From SKKY01 sp965228015 (GTDB taxonomy: Bacteria > Bacillota > Peptococcia > Peptococcales > SKKY01): 64,000 nt of DNA. The translations under genes and the position numbers were made by a program. Of this stretch, positions 27,030 through 35,971 are shown one piece after another. The stretch spans positions 620,001 through 684,000 of the forward strand of contig OZ245787.1 in assembly GCA_965228015.1 (NCBI GenBank), given 5' to 3'. The notes beneath the pieces are model-generated. The model was not told where the DNA came from. It worked only from the letters and a program-made list of their open reading frames with translations, and did not search any database. The first letter of the stretch is position 1; each line of letters starts with the position of its first letter.

Positions 27030-28148
27030 TTAAGATTTGTGTTTAAGAAGTAAAGCGGAAATCATTGCAGTTATTGGTATAGCTGCTACCAGTGCAATTG
27101 TACCGATTAGTGCTCTTATTATTTCATCAGCCAGCATCTCAAAGTTTATCAAATGAAGAAAGGTAAGTTCGTAAGCCATTAGTAGAAGCAATAAAGGCAG
27201 AGAAGCTCCTGTATATGCCAGAACAAGGGTATTAGTCATAGTTCTCATAACATCATTCCCTACATTCATTCCCACTTTAAACAAACGGGCAAAGGACATA
27301 TTATCTCCTGCATTTGCTATTTCTTCGGTACTTGATGCAATTGACATACAAACATCCATAACAGCACCCAAAGCTCCAAGAATTATTCCCGAAAGCAGAA
27401 TTCCCTTCATATTGTACTCGGCGAACTCTGGAACATAAAACAGCATTCTTAATTCTTCAGCACTTAAACCTGTAAGATTAGCTGCATTACTTACTACCAT
27501 TGCTAAAACCGCAGCTAAAACTAAACCTGCTCAGGTTCCTAAAAAGCTGAAAGGGATTTTTTTGTAAAACCACTTACAATTGCAAAAGTAATAAAAGCTA
27601 TGACTACAGAAGATAAAATTGTAACCAAAACGGGACTTTTACCTGCAAATATTTGAGGAATCATTACTTTATAAATTACAAGGAAAGTAACCCCCAGGGA
27701 GATAATACCTTTAACTCCCTTACTCCTGCCAATTAACAACATCAACAAAATAAAAATTCCAATTAAAAGATATATATGTATCTCTTACAAAATCAACAAC
27801 ATATGCCTTTTGATAACCAGAATCGTCATACAAAACAGAAAGAAGCACTTTATCTCCCTGTTGAACATAAATTTCATACTCCGGGGAATTTATAAAGCTA
27901 TTTTCTATCTGAATTTTTCTTCCTTTAAAATCTCCTGAAGTAATTTCAACAAGTATTCTCTGGTAATTTTCCAAAATACCTTCCGATATTTCCTGATTAA
28001 GCTTTTCTTCATATATCTCAAGGACTTTACCCTTTGCATAAGCTTTAGATAAACTAAATTCATCAAATTCTTCATATTCCATTTCCTGACCGAAGCAAGG
28101 AATAAACAAGAATAAAGCTAAAACTACTAAAATAATTTTTTTATACAT
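27030..28148 (-). pseudogene. YibE/YibF-like membrane protein, frameshifts and stop
   Basis: One long YibE/F-type gene in pieces. 27720-28148 encodes a signal/anchor (KKIILVVLALFLFIPCFG) and an extracytoplasmic domain; the middle piece has MLLIGRSKGVKGIISLGVTFLVIY; the last piece (27030-27500) has GALGAVMDVCMSIASSTEEI and NTLVLAYTGASLPLLLLL, strong YibE/F signatures. Breaks: frameshift near 27760, a T-run loss near 27541, and TGA at 27531-27533. The start is ATG 28148 behind AAGGAG, not the preceding TTG. The family is a multipass membrane protein of unknown transport function. An ISLre2 element lies right upstream. Confidence 0.85.
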
Positions 28149-28188
28149 CAACTTCTCCTTATGAATAATTTATTGTAATTATAATACC

Positions 28189-29738
28189 GATCGTATCAAT
28201 TAATTATGGGTTTTAAAAGAATAAAAAACCCCTTGTATGTATTACGTGCTAAATCGCACTCGCTATCCTTTTAAACAATTCTCTTTTCCAAGTTCTCTTG
28301 CCAGTTAAAACTACTGGCACATTGCCGAATTTCTCATCTGATATTAGGTTCGTAGCTTTTTTTATAACACGGCTTTCTAATTTTATGATTCTTGTTTCTG
28401 TTTTTCTTGCTTCTTTCTTTTACTAAATCATATACATTACCTGAATTAGCCTTAAAAGCCCTCAGACGTGACATTTGATCAACACCTTCTCTGCACCAGC
28501 TTAGAGGCCTTGAACTTAATCTTGCAGATAATATATAACTAATATGGCCTTCTGCGCTACAACCTATATAATCCGGGTCATATTGATTCATTATACCTTC
28601 CCAATTATTTAACACATAACTTCTAGCATCTTTTATTGCTTCTATTTTTTGTTTCTGATTCTGTTTCTTCAATTATTGCTTTGAATAAATCTTTTACGAA
28701 ATCTTTCCTTTTCGTATTTATGTAATACCACATCATTTGGTGTGTGCCTTTCATATGAGCAGTTGCCTTCTTTATATATTTCGACAAATAGTATCTATCT
28801 AAAACATAGATACTATCTTTAATCCATTCTTTGCCTTGTTTTATCCAGTTGGCTCCATCTCCTGATAAATATATCTTTTCGATAATTTCTTCTTCATAGT
28901 TGCTATCAATATAATCAGCTACTTCAAGCCATAAATCAGCACTATCTTGGTAGAGACCACTAAAGTATCTGGGATTTATTAATTCATATCTATCTTTACT
29001 TACCTTTCACTTACCTTCGTGAACATAAATTAATCTAGGTTCGGCACATGTTCCTCTTTGAAGTGAAACATGATCTTCATCAACTTCGATGTACAAAATC
29101 TTAGCTTGAGAATCAGTTTTTTCACTGGTGCTGCATGATTAGAAATATCTTTAAGCTTTCTAATAGAATTCATTACTGTTTGACCAGTAAGATATACATT
29201 CTTCGATATTTTTTCGCTACTTTTTCTGTATGGTGTCTCTATTGCTTCTTCTATTAACATTGATTCTAGCAATATATCCATTCTGTCATTTGCTTCAATA
29301 CCAACAGCTTCATCAGATAAGTATTTATATTCACCGGTAATTTTATGAACATAATACGTTCTTTTATAGGTTACTTCACCAAATATCGTCGCCAAACTTT
29401 TCTTCGACTTTGTTTCCTTTATTTTCCAGTCTCTTTTTCTTGCACAATCTTTTTTAACTAAAATATCTACAGTTTCAAGTACTTTTTCTGTAATTGCAAC
29501 CCCAACTTCATCCAGCATTTTTTTGGTTTTTAAAATGAATTCAGATATATTATTTCCCTCAATTAAAGTTGTTTCCATATTTTCTGCTATTTCTTTACTG
29601 ATTTTAGTTGCAATTTCATGTATAATATTATTCATTAGAGTTTCTCCTTTTTTGCGATTTGGTTTAGCGATTTAATTGTAACATAAGGAGTTGCTCTAAT
29701 ATTTTTTGTTTTTTTACCCATAATTATTTTACACTAAC
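28189..29738 (-). mobile_element. ISLre2-family (UPF0236) element with 9-bp target duplication
   Basis: About 1550 bp. Flanked by a perfect 9-bp repeat TATAATACC (28180-28188 and 29739-29747). The ends are imperfect 23-bp inverted repeats sharing TAATTATGGGT (18 of 23 positions agree). Internal gene is a UPF0236 transposase remnant. The insertion lies between the yibEF-like gene and a tRNA-like gene, so it disrupts only intergenic DNA. Confidence 0.92.
28334..29635 (-). pseudogene. ISLre2-type UPF0236 transposase, several frameshifts
   Basis: ATG at 29635 behind AAAGGAG starts MNNIIHEIATKISKEI. Recognised parts are SLATIFGEVTYKRTYYVHK (N-terminal), YLSDEAVG, then after frameshifts around 29030-28673 the HVNQYIKKATAHMKG-type stretch, and in 28334-28672 YIGCSAEGHISYILSARLSSRPLSW, the UPF0236 C-terminal signature. 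At least two frameshifts and a stop in the middle. Dead copy. Confidence 0.88.
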
Positions 29739-29754
29739 TATAATACCATTTTTA

Positions 29755-29784
29755 TTGCTAATTATTATAGTTTTCTGTTATAAT
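29755..29784 (+). promoter_or_regulatory. promoter of the tRNA-like gene
   Basis: TTGCTA (29755-29760) and TATAAT (29779-29784) with an 18-base spacer, 18 bases before the tRNA-like sequence on the plus strand. Confidence 0.6.
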
Positions 29785-29802
29785 TTAATCAAATAGCTGA
29801 AG

Positions 29803-29876
29803 GAATTTTGTAGTGAAATGGTATCACCTAGGTTCGTGGCACCTAGGCTGGGGGTTCGAGTCCTTTCCAAATTTCC
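29803..29876 (+). tRNA. tRNA-like gene, probable tRNA-His (anticodon GTG), atypical
   Basis: D arm GTGA-AATGGTA-TCAC (29813-29827), anticodon arm TAGGT/ACCTA with loop TCGTGGC (29834-29840, anticodon GTG at 29836-29838), T arm with loop TTCGAGT (29855-29861). The acceptor AATTTTG/CCAAATT has one mismatch but a GG/CC pair can extend it. The loop has C at position 33, where T is nearly universal, and the T stem GGGGG/CCTTT relies on G-T pairs. A promoter precedes and a terminator follows, so it is or was an independent tRNA gene. No CCA is encoded. It may be decayed. Confidence 0.5.
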
Positions 29877-29883
29877 TTGTGGC

Positions 29884-29910
29884 AACGCATCCGTGGGGTG
29901 CGTTTTTTTA
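29884..29910 (+). terminator. terminator after the tRNA-like gene
   Basis: Stem AACGCATCC/GGGTGCGTT (9 pairs including one G-T) with a GTG loop, followed by a T run to 29909. Typical of a short tRNA transcript. Confidence 0.85.
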
Positions 29911-30758
29911 TTTCTAAAAAAATACCCGGGTAATTTATTAAGGTTCTACAATAAATGTTGGGGTGGTAAAAACCATTCTGACATTTTTTGCGAAAAAAAT
30001 ACAGAGCATTGGTAAATCCATATTAGAGAACACTCACTGTAATCTAAGGAGGAATTTACTTATGCTCTGTAATAACTATTATATTAAAAAATTAATTGGT
30101 TTTAAAGGGATAATTTTAGAACAATTAGAAACTTCTTCTGATTCAACGTCCTTTTCTTTTTCTCTGGAGATTAAAACTCACAATTACCCCAAATGCCATC
30201 AACAAACCAGTAAAGTTCATGATTACAGAATTCAAATGATAAAAGATATTTCCATCTCAGGGAAGAAAACCTACCTTTACTACAAAAAAGAAGGTACGTT
30301 TGTAATCACTGCAATAAAAAATTCTACAAAAAAATGATTTTCTCCCCCGCTATCAAAGAATGACCAGCAGGCTGATAAAATACATAATTACTCGAATGAA
30401 AAATGTTTACTCTGTATCTGATATTGTCAAAGAGAATAATATTTCACCATCAACGGCTCTCAGGCTTTTTAGATTCATAAACTATTCCCTAACAAAATTG
30501 CCCGAAGTAATCTCTATTGATGAATTTAAAGGTAATGCCGGGGGCAAAAAGTACCAGTGCATATTAACTGATCCCCAAAACAAGAAGGTACTTGATATTC
30601 TTCACGGAAGAGAACAACACATTTTATCGGACTATTTCAGGAAATTCAATGACAGGGATAAAGTAAAATACTTCATTATGGATATGTGGCAACCTTACAA
30701 GGATATTGCTGAAACATATTTTAAAAATGCAACTAGGGGGTGCGGACGTTTTTTGGAC

Positions 30759-31553
30759 CTAAGCAATTAAATCTAAGCTTTTTCTATAAGTCAATGGACT
30801 CATTCCCCCAAGGGAAATTTTAATTCTTTTTTCTGCATACCACCTTAAATATTCATCTAATATTTCAATAAATTGTTTTATTGTGACTTCTTTCCATGAA
30901 TATCCATAAAACATTTCGTTTTTTACTCTGCCAAAGAAACCCTCGCATGCAGAATTATCTGGAGAATAACCTTTCTTTGACATAGAACGAACAAGATGAG
31001 CTTTTTTCATTCTCTCAATCCAGCCAGGCCAACGATAGTGTGCTCCACGATCTGTATGTACTATAGGTCTTTCATTTTTATTTAAAGTGCTGATGGCTTT
31101 GTCTAACATTGTATTTACCAATGTGGCATCAGGAGAGGTTCCAATACTCCAACTGACTGGCAGCCCATCAAAGCAGTCAATAATTGGAGAAAGATATATT
31201 TTCCCGGCAGGAATATGGAACTCGGTTAGATCTGTTAGCCACTTCTGGTTTGGTTTATCAGCATGAAAATTGCGTTTCAACAAATTTGGCATTACAGGGC
31301 TTATCTCACCTTTATATGAGTTGTATTTCTTTTTCTTAATGCCTGGTATTGAAAGTTTCTCTTCTTTCATAATTCTTCTAACAATTTTTTCTGAAATAAT
31401 TATACCGGTTTTCTTTATAACTGAATGAATTCTTCGATAACCATAACGTTTTGAAGATTCAATAAAAACTTCTTTAATTTTATTACGTAAACTGGAATAT
31501 TTATCTTCTTTACTTAATACAAAATCCTGATAAAAATAGCTACTTTTTGCCAT
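30759..31553 (-). CDS. IS3-family element A OrfB (DDE transposase)
   Basis: About 264 residues from ATG 31553 (MAKSSYFYQDF); normally made as an OrfAB fusion by -1 frameshifting, since the frame stays open back into OrfA. HTH_21-like N-terminus (RRIHSVIKK), then rve domain: KWLTDLTEF (D), PIVHTDRGAHYR (D), SACEGFFGRVKNE (E). Intact. Confidence 0.93.
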   Translation of the reverse strand: MAKSSYFYQDFVLSKEDKYSSLRNKIKEVFIESSKRYGYRRIHSVIKKTGIIISEKIVRRIMKEEKLSIPGIKKKKYNSYKGEISPVMPNLLKRNFHADKPNQKWLTDLTEFHIPAGKIYLSPIIDCFDGLPVSWSIGTSPDATLVNTMLDKAISTLNKNERPIVHTDRGAHYRWPGWIERMKKAHLVRSMSKKGYSPDNSACEGFFGRVKNEMFYGYSWKEVTIKQFIEILDEYLRWYAEKRIKISLGGMSPLTYRKSLDLIA

Positions 31554-31554
31554 G

Positions 31555-32331
31555 TTAAGAATTATCAATAAATCTTTTAAAAAAATTCTCTCTTAGGGCA
31601 TTAATCGCCATGGCTTTTTCACTATTAGAAAGTGTTTTTATGCTAATGCCCTTATCTTTTTTTATTATTTCTGCTGCTTTTTCCAAAATATCTCTTTTTA
31701 ACTGAAGATGATATATATCCTTTTTTAATTCTTCCACTTGTTTTAAAAGAACATCTTTTTCTTTTAATAATAATTTTGCTTGATCATCACTAATATTAGT
31801 TTTCACTTTTGGGGATACTTTATCTTTTTTTGGCATTGTCCTATTCCACCCTTTTTTTAGAAGCTGATTTTTCCAACTATAAAGCCTCTCACAGGTAATG
31901 CCAATTTCATTCGCTACTTCTCTGGCCGATTTTTCCCGTGAGCATAAAGCTATAACTGCTGCTTCTTTTTGTTCACGAGTATATTTTATCAATGCGTTAC
32001 CTGAGCGACAATATTTCTTTTGTTCAGGCGCCAATTCTAGTATCCATTTATCAAGAGTAGGTCTGCTTGGATATCCAAGAATTCTTGTAGTGCGTCGTAC
32101 ACATTTTCCGTGTTCTAAATAATGATTAACAGCTCTGTATTTTTCTTCTTCAGAAAATTTTGCTTTTCTTTCACATTCTTTAATTAAGTCACCATTACTT
32201 AAATATTGTTTGTACCACGCCGTTAGGGATTTTCTATCTAGGTATCCTAACTCCCGCATTACTTGTGCATAACATTTGTCATATTTAATTAATAATTTTA
32301 CAGCTTTAATTTTTTCTTCGTAGGAATACAT
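31555..32331 (-). CDS. IS3-family element A OrfA (DNA-binding)
   Basis: 258 residues from ATG 32331, GGAGG 8 bases upstream. It is longer than most IS3 OrfA proteins: it contains three helix-turn-helix units (residues about 1-40, 50-90 and 105-150; the last is IGITCERLYSWKNQLLK) and a C-terminal coiled coil (KQVEELKKDIYHLQLKRDILEKAAEII). It ends 2 bases before the OrfB ATG, with a T/A-rich run where frameshifting could occur. Intact. Confidence 0.92.
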   Translation of the reverse strand: MYSYEEKIKAVKLLIKYDKCYAQVMRELGYLDRKSLTAWYKQYLSNGDLIKECERKAKFSEEEKYRAVNHYLEHGKCVRRTTRILGYPSRPTLDKWILELAPEQKKYCRSGNALIKYTREQKEAAVIALCSREKSAREVANEIGITCERLYSWKNQLLKKGWNRTMPKKDKVSPKVKTNISDDQAKLLLKEKDVLLKQVEELKKDIYHLQLKRDILEKAAEIIKKDKGISIKTLSNSEKAMAINALRENFFKRFIDNS

Positions 32332-32993
32332 ATGGACATCCTCCTGTATTTTTAGTCCAGGTTTTTGTCCGCACCCCCCTATCATTATCGATAAATTCCA
32401 TTTCATTAGGCAGGTCACTTGGGCATTTGAAAGAATTAGGAAAGATGAGCAAAAGAAATTTGCCAAGGAAAGGCGAAGGTATTTCAAAAGAAGTCGCTCC
32501 CTTCTCTTAAAAAGAATGAAGTATTTAACTCCTGAAGAAATTGACCAGGTAAACGTTATGCTTGCTACTTCTGAGAAACTGCAAAAAGCTTATATGTTAA
32601 AAGAAAAATTTTATAACTTTGTTGACAGCAGTGATTTAGAAAGTGCAAAAAAGAATTTGAAAGCCTGGTATATGTTTGTTATGTCCTGTGAGCTTGAAGA
32701 ATTCGATAAATGCTCCAGAACCATTTTCAACTGGCAGAAATATATTCTTAATTCATTTACTTGTACTTATACTAACGGATATACAGAAGGAGTTAACAAC
32801 AAAATTAAGGTTTTAAAAAGAAATGCTTATGGTGTAAGAAATTTTTGGAGATTCAAAAACAGAATAATGCACGTAATGAACTAAAAACAATTTAAAAAAG
32901 TACCGCATTTTTCAATGCGGTACTCATGAAATCTAATCTAATTGGGTTGCCCCAACATTTGACAAAGAACCATTATTAATTACGCCGGGTCTG

Positions 32994-33092
32994 TTATCCT
33001 AAATTAAAGAAATTTAAAAGTAATCTTATTGAAAGCACACCAACTATTATTCCAATAATAAGATAGAGCCAATCTTTTTTTACCGGATCCAT
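32994..33092 (-). CDS. small membrane protein, 32 residues
   Basis: ATG at 33092 with AAAGGAGAG 6 bases upstream, TAA at 32994. The product MDPVKKDW... followed by one hydrophobic helix (LYLIIGIIVGVLSIRLLL) is a single-span membrane peptide. It lies 18 bases after pgsA in the same direction and ends only 15 bases from the ISL3 target site. Family not recognised; ribosome site and hydrophobic pattern support a real gene. Confidence 0.65.
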   Translation of the reverse strand: MDPVKKDWLYLIIGIIVGVLSIRLLLNFFNLG

Positions 33093-33110
33093 TACAATCT
33101 CTCCTTTTTG

Positions 33111-33656
33111 TTAAATATCATCAATTTTAATCTTAGCATTTATCTTCCTTACATAATCAACACCAGACCAAAAGGTAAAAAATAATGCAATATATAGGAA
33201 TGCTTCTCCAACTGGAAAATTAATAAAACTAATATAAAAATCTTCAAGTAAAATTAAAGAAATCGCAATAATTTGTGTTGCTGTTTTTATTTTTCCAAGA
33301 TAACTAGCAGAAACCACAACTCCCTCTGTTGTGGCAACACTTCTTAACCCGGTAATTGCAAATTCTCTTCCCAGAATAATAAAGGCCGGCCAGGCACTAA
33401 TTTCACCAAGCTGAACTAAAGACACCAGGGCCGCTGTAACAAGAAGCTTATCTGCAAGAGGATCCATAATTTTACCAAAATTAGTTATTTGTTTTCTTTT
33501 CCTGGCAATGTATCCATCAAGTCCGTCTGTGCTTGCTGCAAGTATAAAAACAAAAGCAGCTAAATATTTACCATAAGTGATTTTTACCAGTAAAAAAAAC
33601 ATAAAAACCGGAATTAAAAAAATCCTGCCCAAGGTAAGTTTATTCGGCAAATTCAC
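33111..33656 (-). CDS. pgsA: CDP-diacylglycerol-glycerol-3-phosphate 3-phosphatidyltransferase
   Basis: Makes phosphatidylglycerophosphate in the membrane. 181 residues, intact. The CDP-alcohol phosphotransferase motif is complete: DGLDGYIARKRKQITNFG followed by MDPLADK. Several membrane helices. Overlaps the 3' end of rimO by 17 bases; this rimO-pgsA arrangement is common in Bacillota. Confidence 0.97.
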   Translation of the reverse strand: MNLPNKLTLGRIFLIPVFMFFLLVKITYGKYLAAFVFILAASTDGLDGYIARKRKQITNFGKIMDPLADKLLVTAALVSLVQLGEISAWPAFIILGREFAITGLRSVATTEGVVVSASYLGKIKTATQIIAISLILLEDFYISFINFPVGEAFLYIALFFTFWSGVDYVRKINAKIKIDDI

Positions 33657-34977
33657 TTTCCATCTCTCCTACCAGATCATAATCATTTACATGAATAATT
33701 CTGCAATTTATTATATCTCCTGTTTTTATAGACTCTTCATACTTTACTAAAATAACAGGGTCGATTTCTACTGCTTCGGCACAGCTTCTGCCTTCAAAGA
33801 AAATTCCGTCAAAACCATCAATAATAACTCTTTCAAGCTTTCCTACTCTTTTTTCATTATATTCCAGAATATTTTGATACTGGGCTTCCATTATTTGGTT
33901 TCTTCTTGAAATTTTTACTTTTTCTGGGATTTGATTTTTCAAATTATATGCAGGGGTGCCCTCTTCTTTTGAGTAAGGGAATACTCCAAGCCTCTCTATT
34001 TTATATTCTTTCACAAAATCAAGCAACTCATTATGATCTTCTTGGGTTTCGCTAGGGAAGCCACTTATAAGACTTGTTCTGAATACTATATCAGGCATTA
34101 ATTCCCTTGCTCTGTTAATTATTCCTTTTATTTCTTTCCCTGTAATATTTCTTCCCATTAGCTTAAGAATATTATCAGAAATATGCTGAATTGGCATATC
34201 AAGATAATTACATATTTTTTCTTCTTTAGACATTAACAGTAAAAGTTCCTCAGTTATATTGTTAGGATAAGCATACAGAAGACGAATTTTCTGGATTTTA
34301 TCGATTGTAACTAACTCTTTAAGAAGTTCAGTTAACATAGTTTTTCCGTAATTGTCTTTCCCATACCAGGTTATATCTTCCCCGATAATTATTAACTCTT
34401 TTACTCCACCTTCAGCAAGTTCAGCAGCTTCATTTTTTATGTCTTCAATCTTCCTGCTTCTGTAACTGCCTCTGATCCCGGGAATTATACAATAGGTACA
34501 AAAGTTATCACAGCCCTCTGCAATCCTTAGATATGCGTAATGATCCGGAGTAATTTTTTCTCTTTTTAATTCCTTATAATCCTTATATTTTTTAATATCA
34601 TCAACATAATTAATTTTTTGTTCTTTCTCAGTTAACTCATTAATAAGGGTATTAACATCTTCATATCTTCCTGTTCCGATAATGCCATCTATTTCAGGGA
34701 TTTCCTTCATTAATTCATCTGAATATCTCTGGCTTAGGCAACCTGTTACAATCAACATTTTCAAATTTCCTTGTTTCATATCTGCTAATTCAAGAATACA
34801 GTCAACGGATTCTTCCTTGGCATCACCAATAAAAGCACAAGTATTAACAATAGCAATATCAGCATCTTCCGGTTCATTTATTACCTTTAAATTATTATCT
34901 TTTATAACTTTAAGCATATTCTCTGAGTCCACTAAATTTTTTGGACAACCCAAAGGTAATAGGTATACTTTTTGCAA
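33640..34977 (-). CDS. rimO: ribosomal protein S12 methylthiotransferase RimO
   Basis: Radical-SAM enzyme that modifies Asp of ribosomal protein S12. 445 residues, intact. N-terminal domain Cys residues in LGCPKN, VNTCAFI and VTGCLSQR bind the auxiliary cluster; EGCDNFCTYCIIP is the CxxxCxxC radical-SAM motif; a TRAM domain ends the protein. The LGCPKNLVDSE start distinguishes RimO from MiaB. Begins a new transcript after the rodZ terminator. Confidence 0.97.
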   Translation of the reverse strand: MQKVYLLPLGCPKNLVDSENMLKVIKDNNLKVINEPEDADIAIVNTCAFIGDAKEESVDCILELADMKQGNLKMLIVTGCLSQRYSDELMKEIPEIDGIIGTGRYEDVNTLINELTEKEQKINYVDDIKKYKDYKELKREKITPDHYAYLRIAEGCDNFCTYCIIPGIRGSYRSRKIEDIKNEAAELAEGGVKELIIIGEDITWYGKDNYGKTMLTELLKELVTIDKIQKIRLLYAYPNNITEELLLLMSKEEKICNYLDMPIQHISDNILKLMGRNITGKEIKGIINRARELMPDIVFRTSLISGFPSETQEDHNELLDFVKEYKIERLGVFPYSKEEGTPAYNLKNQIPEKVKISRRNQIMEAQYQNILEYNEKRVGKLERVIIDGFDGIFFEGRSCAEAVEIDPVILVKYEESIKTGDIINCRIIHVNDYDLVGEMESEFAE

Positions 34978-35027
34978 ATAGGTTTCTCCTCTTTAGAAAA
35001 TTATCTAAATAATTATAGCAAATAAAA

Positions 35028-35048
35028 CAGACCTGAGAAACAGGTCTG
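35028..35048 (-). terminator. terminator after the rodZ-like gene
   Basis: Perfect 8-bp stem CAGACCTG/CAGGTCTG, 5-nt loop, followed on the minus strand by TTTTATTT. Confidence 0.88.
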
Positions 35049-35060
35049 CTGAATTAAACT

Positions 35061-35897
35061 TTATAAATCTTCAATTTTAAATCTTCTGGTTCCAACTTCT
35101 GCCTGAGCTCCAAGAACTCCCTGGTCAACTCCGTTTACTTTAATTCTTACTGCGGCTCCATTCCCATAAGTAAAGTCTATAGTTTGGTTTCCAGTAAACT
35201 TCATTGGTTCTTTTCCTGCAAAAATTGTTTGTTCAAACTCAAGTTTTCCATCAACAATAACTTGTATCCAGCAAGAATCTACTCCTGGTCCGCCATCAGA
35301 CATTATTACCTCTAATTCAATTTCTTTTTTTGCTGTTTCAACAGAAGGAACAGCTGGCTCTGGTGTAAATACTTCTGGCTGAGTTTCAGGGACTGCCTCT
35401 GGTTCAGGTTTAGATTCGGGCTCAGAAACCGGGTTGATTTCCGGCTGTGGATCAGGCTGGACTTCTGGATTTTCTTGAGATATCTGAGACTCTGTTTCTC
35501 TTTCAGACATAAAATATTCAAAACCTTTATATCCCCCAAATAACAAAACTCCTAAAATAAGTAAGATAGAAATTCCTTTGAAAACCCTGTCACCTAATCT
35601 TTTTTCTTTAACAGGTCTCACAAGTTGTGGTTTACTGTTGGCAAGAATATCTTCCGATCTGTTCTCTTTAAAATATTTATTTAATTCCTGCAAATATACT
35701 GTGTAGTCAAGATCAAGAAATTTGGCATAATTTTTTATAAATCCTTTAACGTAAACACGGCCGGGGATTTTATCAAAATTCTCCTTTTCAATTGCCTCAA
35801 TAAAAGTAGCCTTAATTTTAGTCTGATTTTCTACATCATAAATTGAAAGACCTTTTTCTTCTCTTATTCTTTTTAATTCTTCTCCGATTCCTAACAA
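35061..35897 (-). CDS. RodZ-like cytoskeletal helix-turn-helix membrane protein
   Basis: N-terminal XRE-type helix-turn-helix (IGEELKRIREEKGLSIYDVENQTKIK), one membrane helix (GISILLILGVLLFGGYKG near residue 110), a Pro/Glu-rich linker (about 145-185) and a C-terminal DUF4115 beta domain, the RodZ architecture that couples MreB to the wall machinery. TTG at 35897 with GGTGG just upstream gives the family-like start LGIGEELK; the ATG at 35915 lacks a ribosome site. Intact. Lies between ftsK and rimO. Confidence 0.88.
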   Translation of the reverse strand: MLGIGEELKRIREEKGLSIYDVENQTKIKATFIEAIEKENFDKIPGRVYVKGFIKNYAKFLDLDYTVYLQELNKYFKENRSEDILANSKPQLVRPVKEKRLGDRVFKGISILLILGVLLFGGYKGFEYFMSERETESQISQENPEVQPDPQPEINPVSEPESKPEPEAVPETQPEVFTPEPAVPSVETAKKEIELEVIMSDGGPGVDSCWIQVIVDGKLEFEQTIFAGKEPMKFTGNQTIDFTYGNGAAVRIKVNGVDQGVLGAQAEVGTRRFKIEDL

Positions 35898-35971
35898 ATA
35901 ACCACCCACTTGCATATGATATTCATACTAACATATTAATCTATATAGTTAAATACAAAATAAACTAATAT

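Larger units (their letters stand above)
30736..32378 (-). mobile_element. IS3-family element A, copy 1 (complete)
   Basis: 1643 bp with perfect 12-bp terminal repeats GGGGGTGCGGAC / GTCCGCACCCCC and a 3-bp target duplication CTA (30733-30735, 32379-32381), as usual for IS3 elements. Both reading frames are open. It is inserted in the ISL3 transposase of copy 2 and appears to be the only potentially active IS in the window. Confidence 0.95.
30062..32884 (+). pseudogene. ISL3-family transposase copy 2, frameshifted and split
   Basis: ATG at 30062 with AAGGAGG upstream. Nearly identical to copy 1; it has CAA where copy 1 has the TAA stop, but lost bases in the A runs near 30290 and 30333, and one further C-to-T difference there. 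The gene is cut after FKNAT by the nested element and resumes at 32382 with IIDKFHFIRQVTW, reaching the natural end RFKNRIMHVMN and TAA at 32884. Gives the ancestral sequence for the 3' end missing in copy 1. Confidence 0.92.
29942..32971 (+). mobile_element. ISL3-family element copy 2, carrying a nested IS3-type element
   Basis: Same ends as copy 1 (GGTTCTACAATAAATG... and ...CATTTGACAAAGAACC). The flanks TTTATTAA (29934-29941) and ATTATTAA (32972-32979) are an 8-bp duplication with one difference. The element is otherwise full length, including the transposase C-terminus and a hairpin (32898-32924) that copy 1 has lost, and is split at 30735 by a 1643-bp element in the opposite orientation. 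Confidence 0.94.

Noticed and set aside
28180..28200. Palindromic operator in the yibEF-like promoter (ATACCGATCGTAT)
   Set aside because: The bases are the junction of the ISLre2 element (9-bp duplication TATAATACC plus the element end), so the symmetry is accidental.
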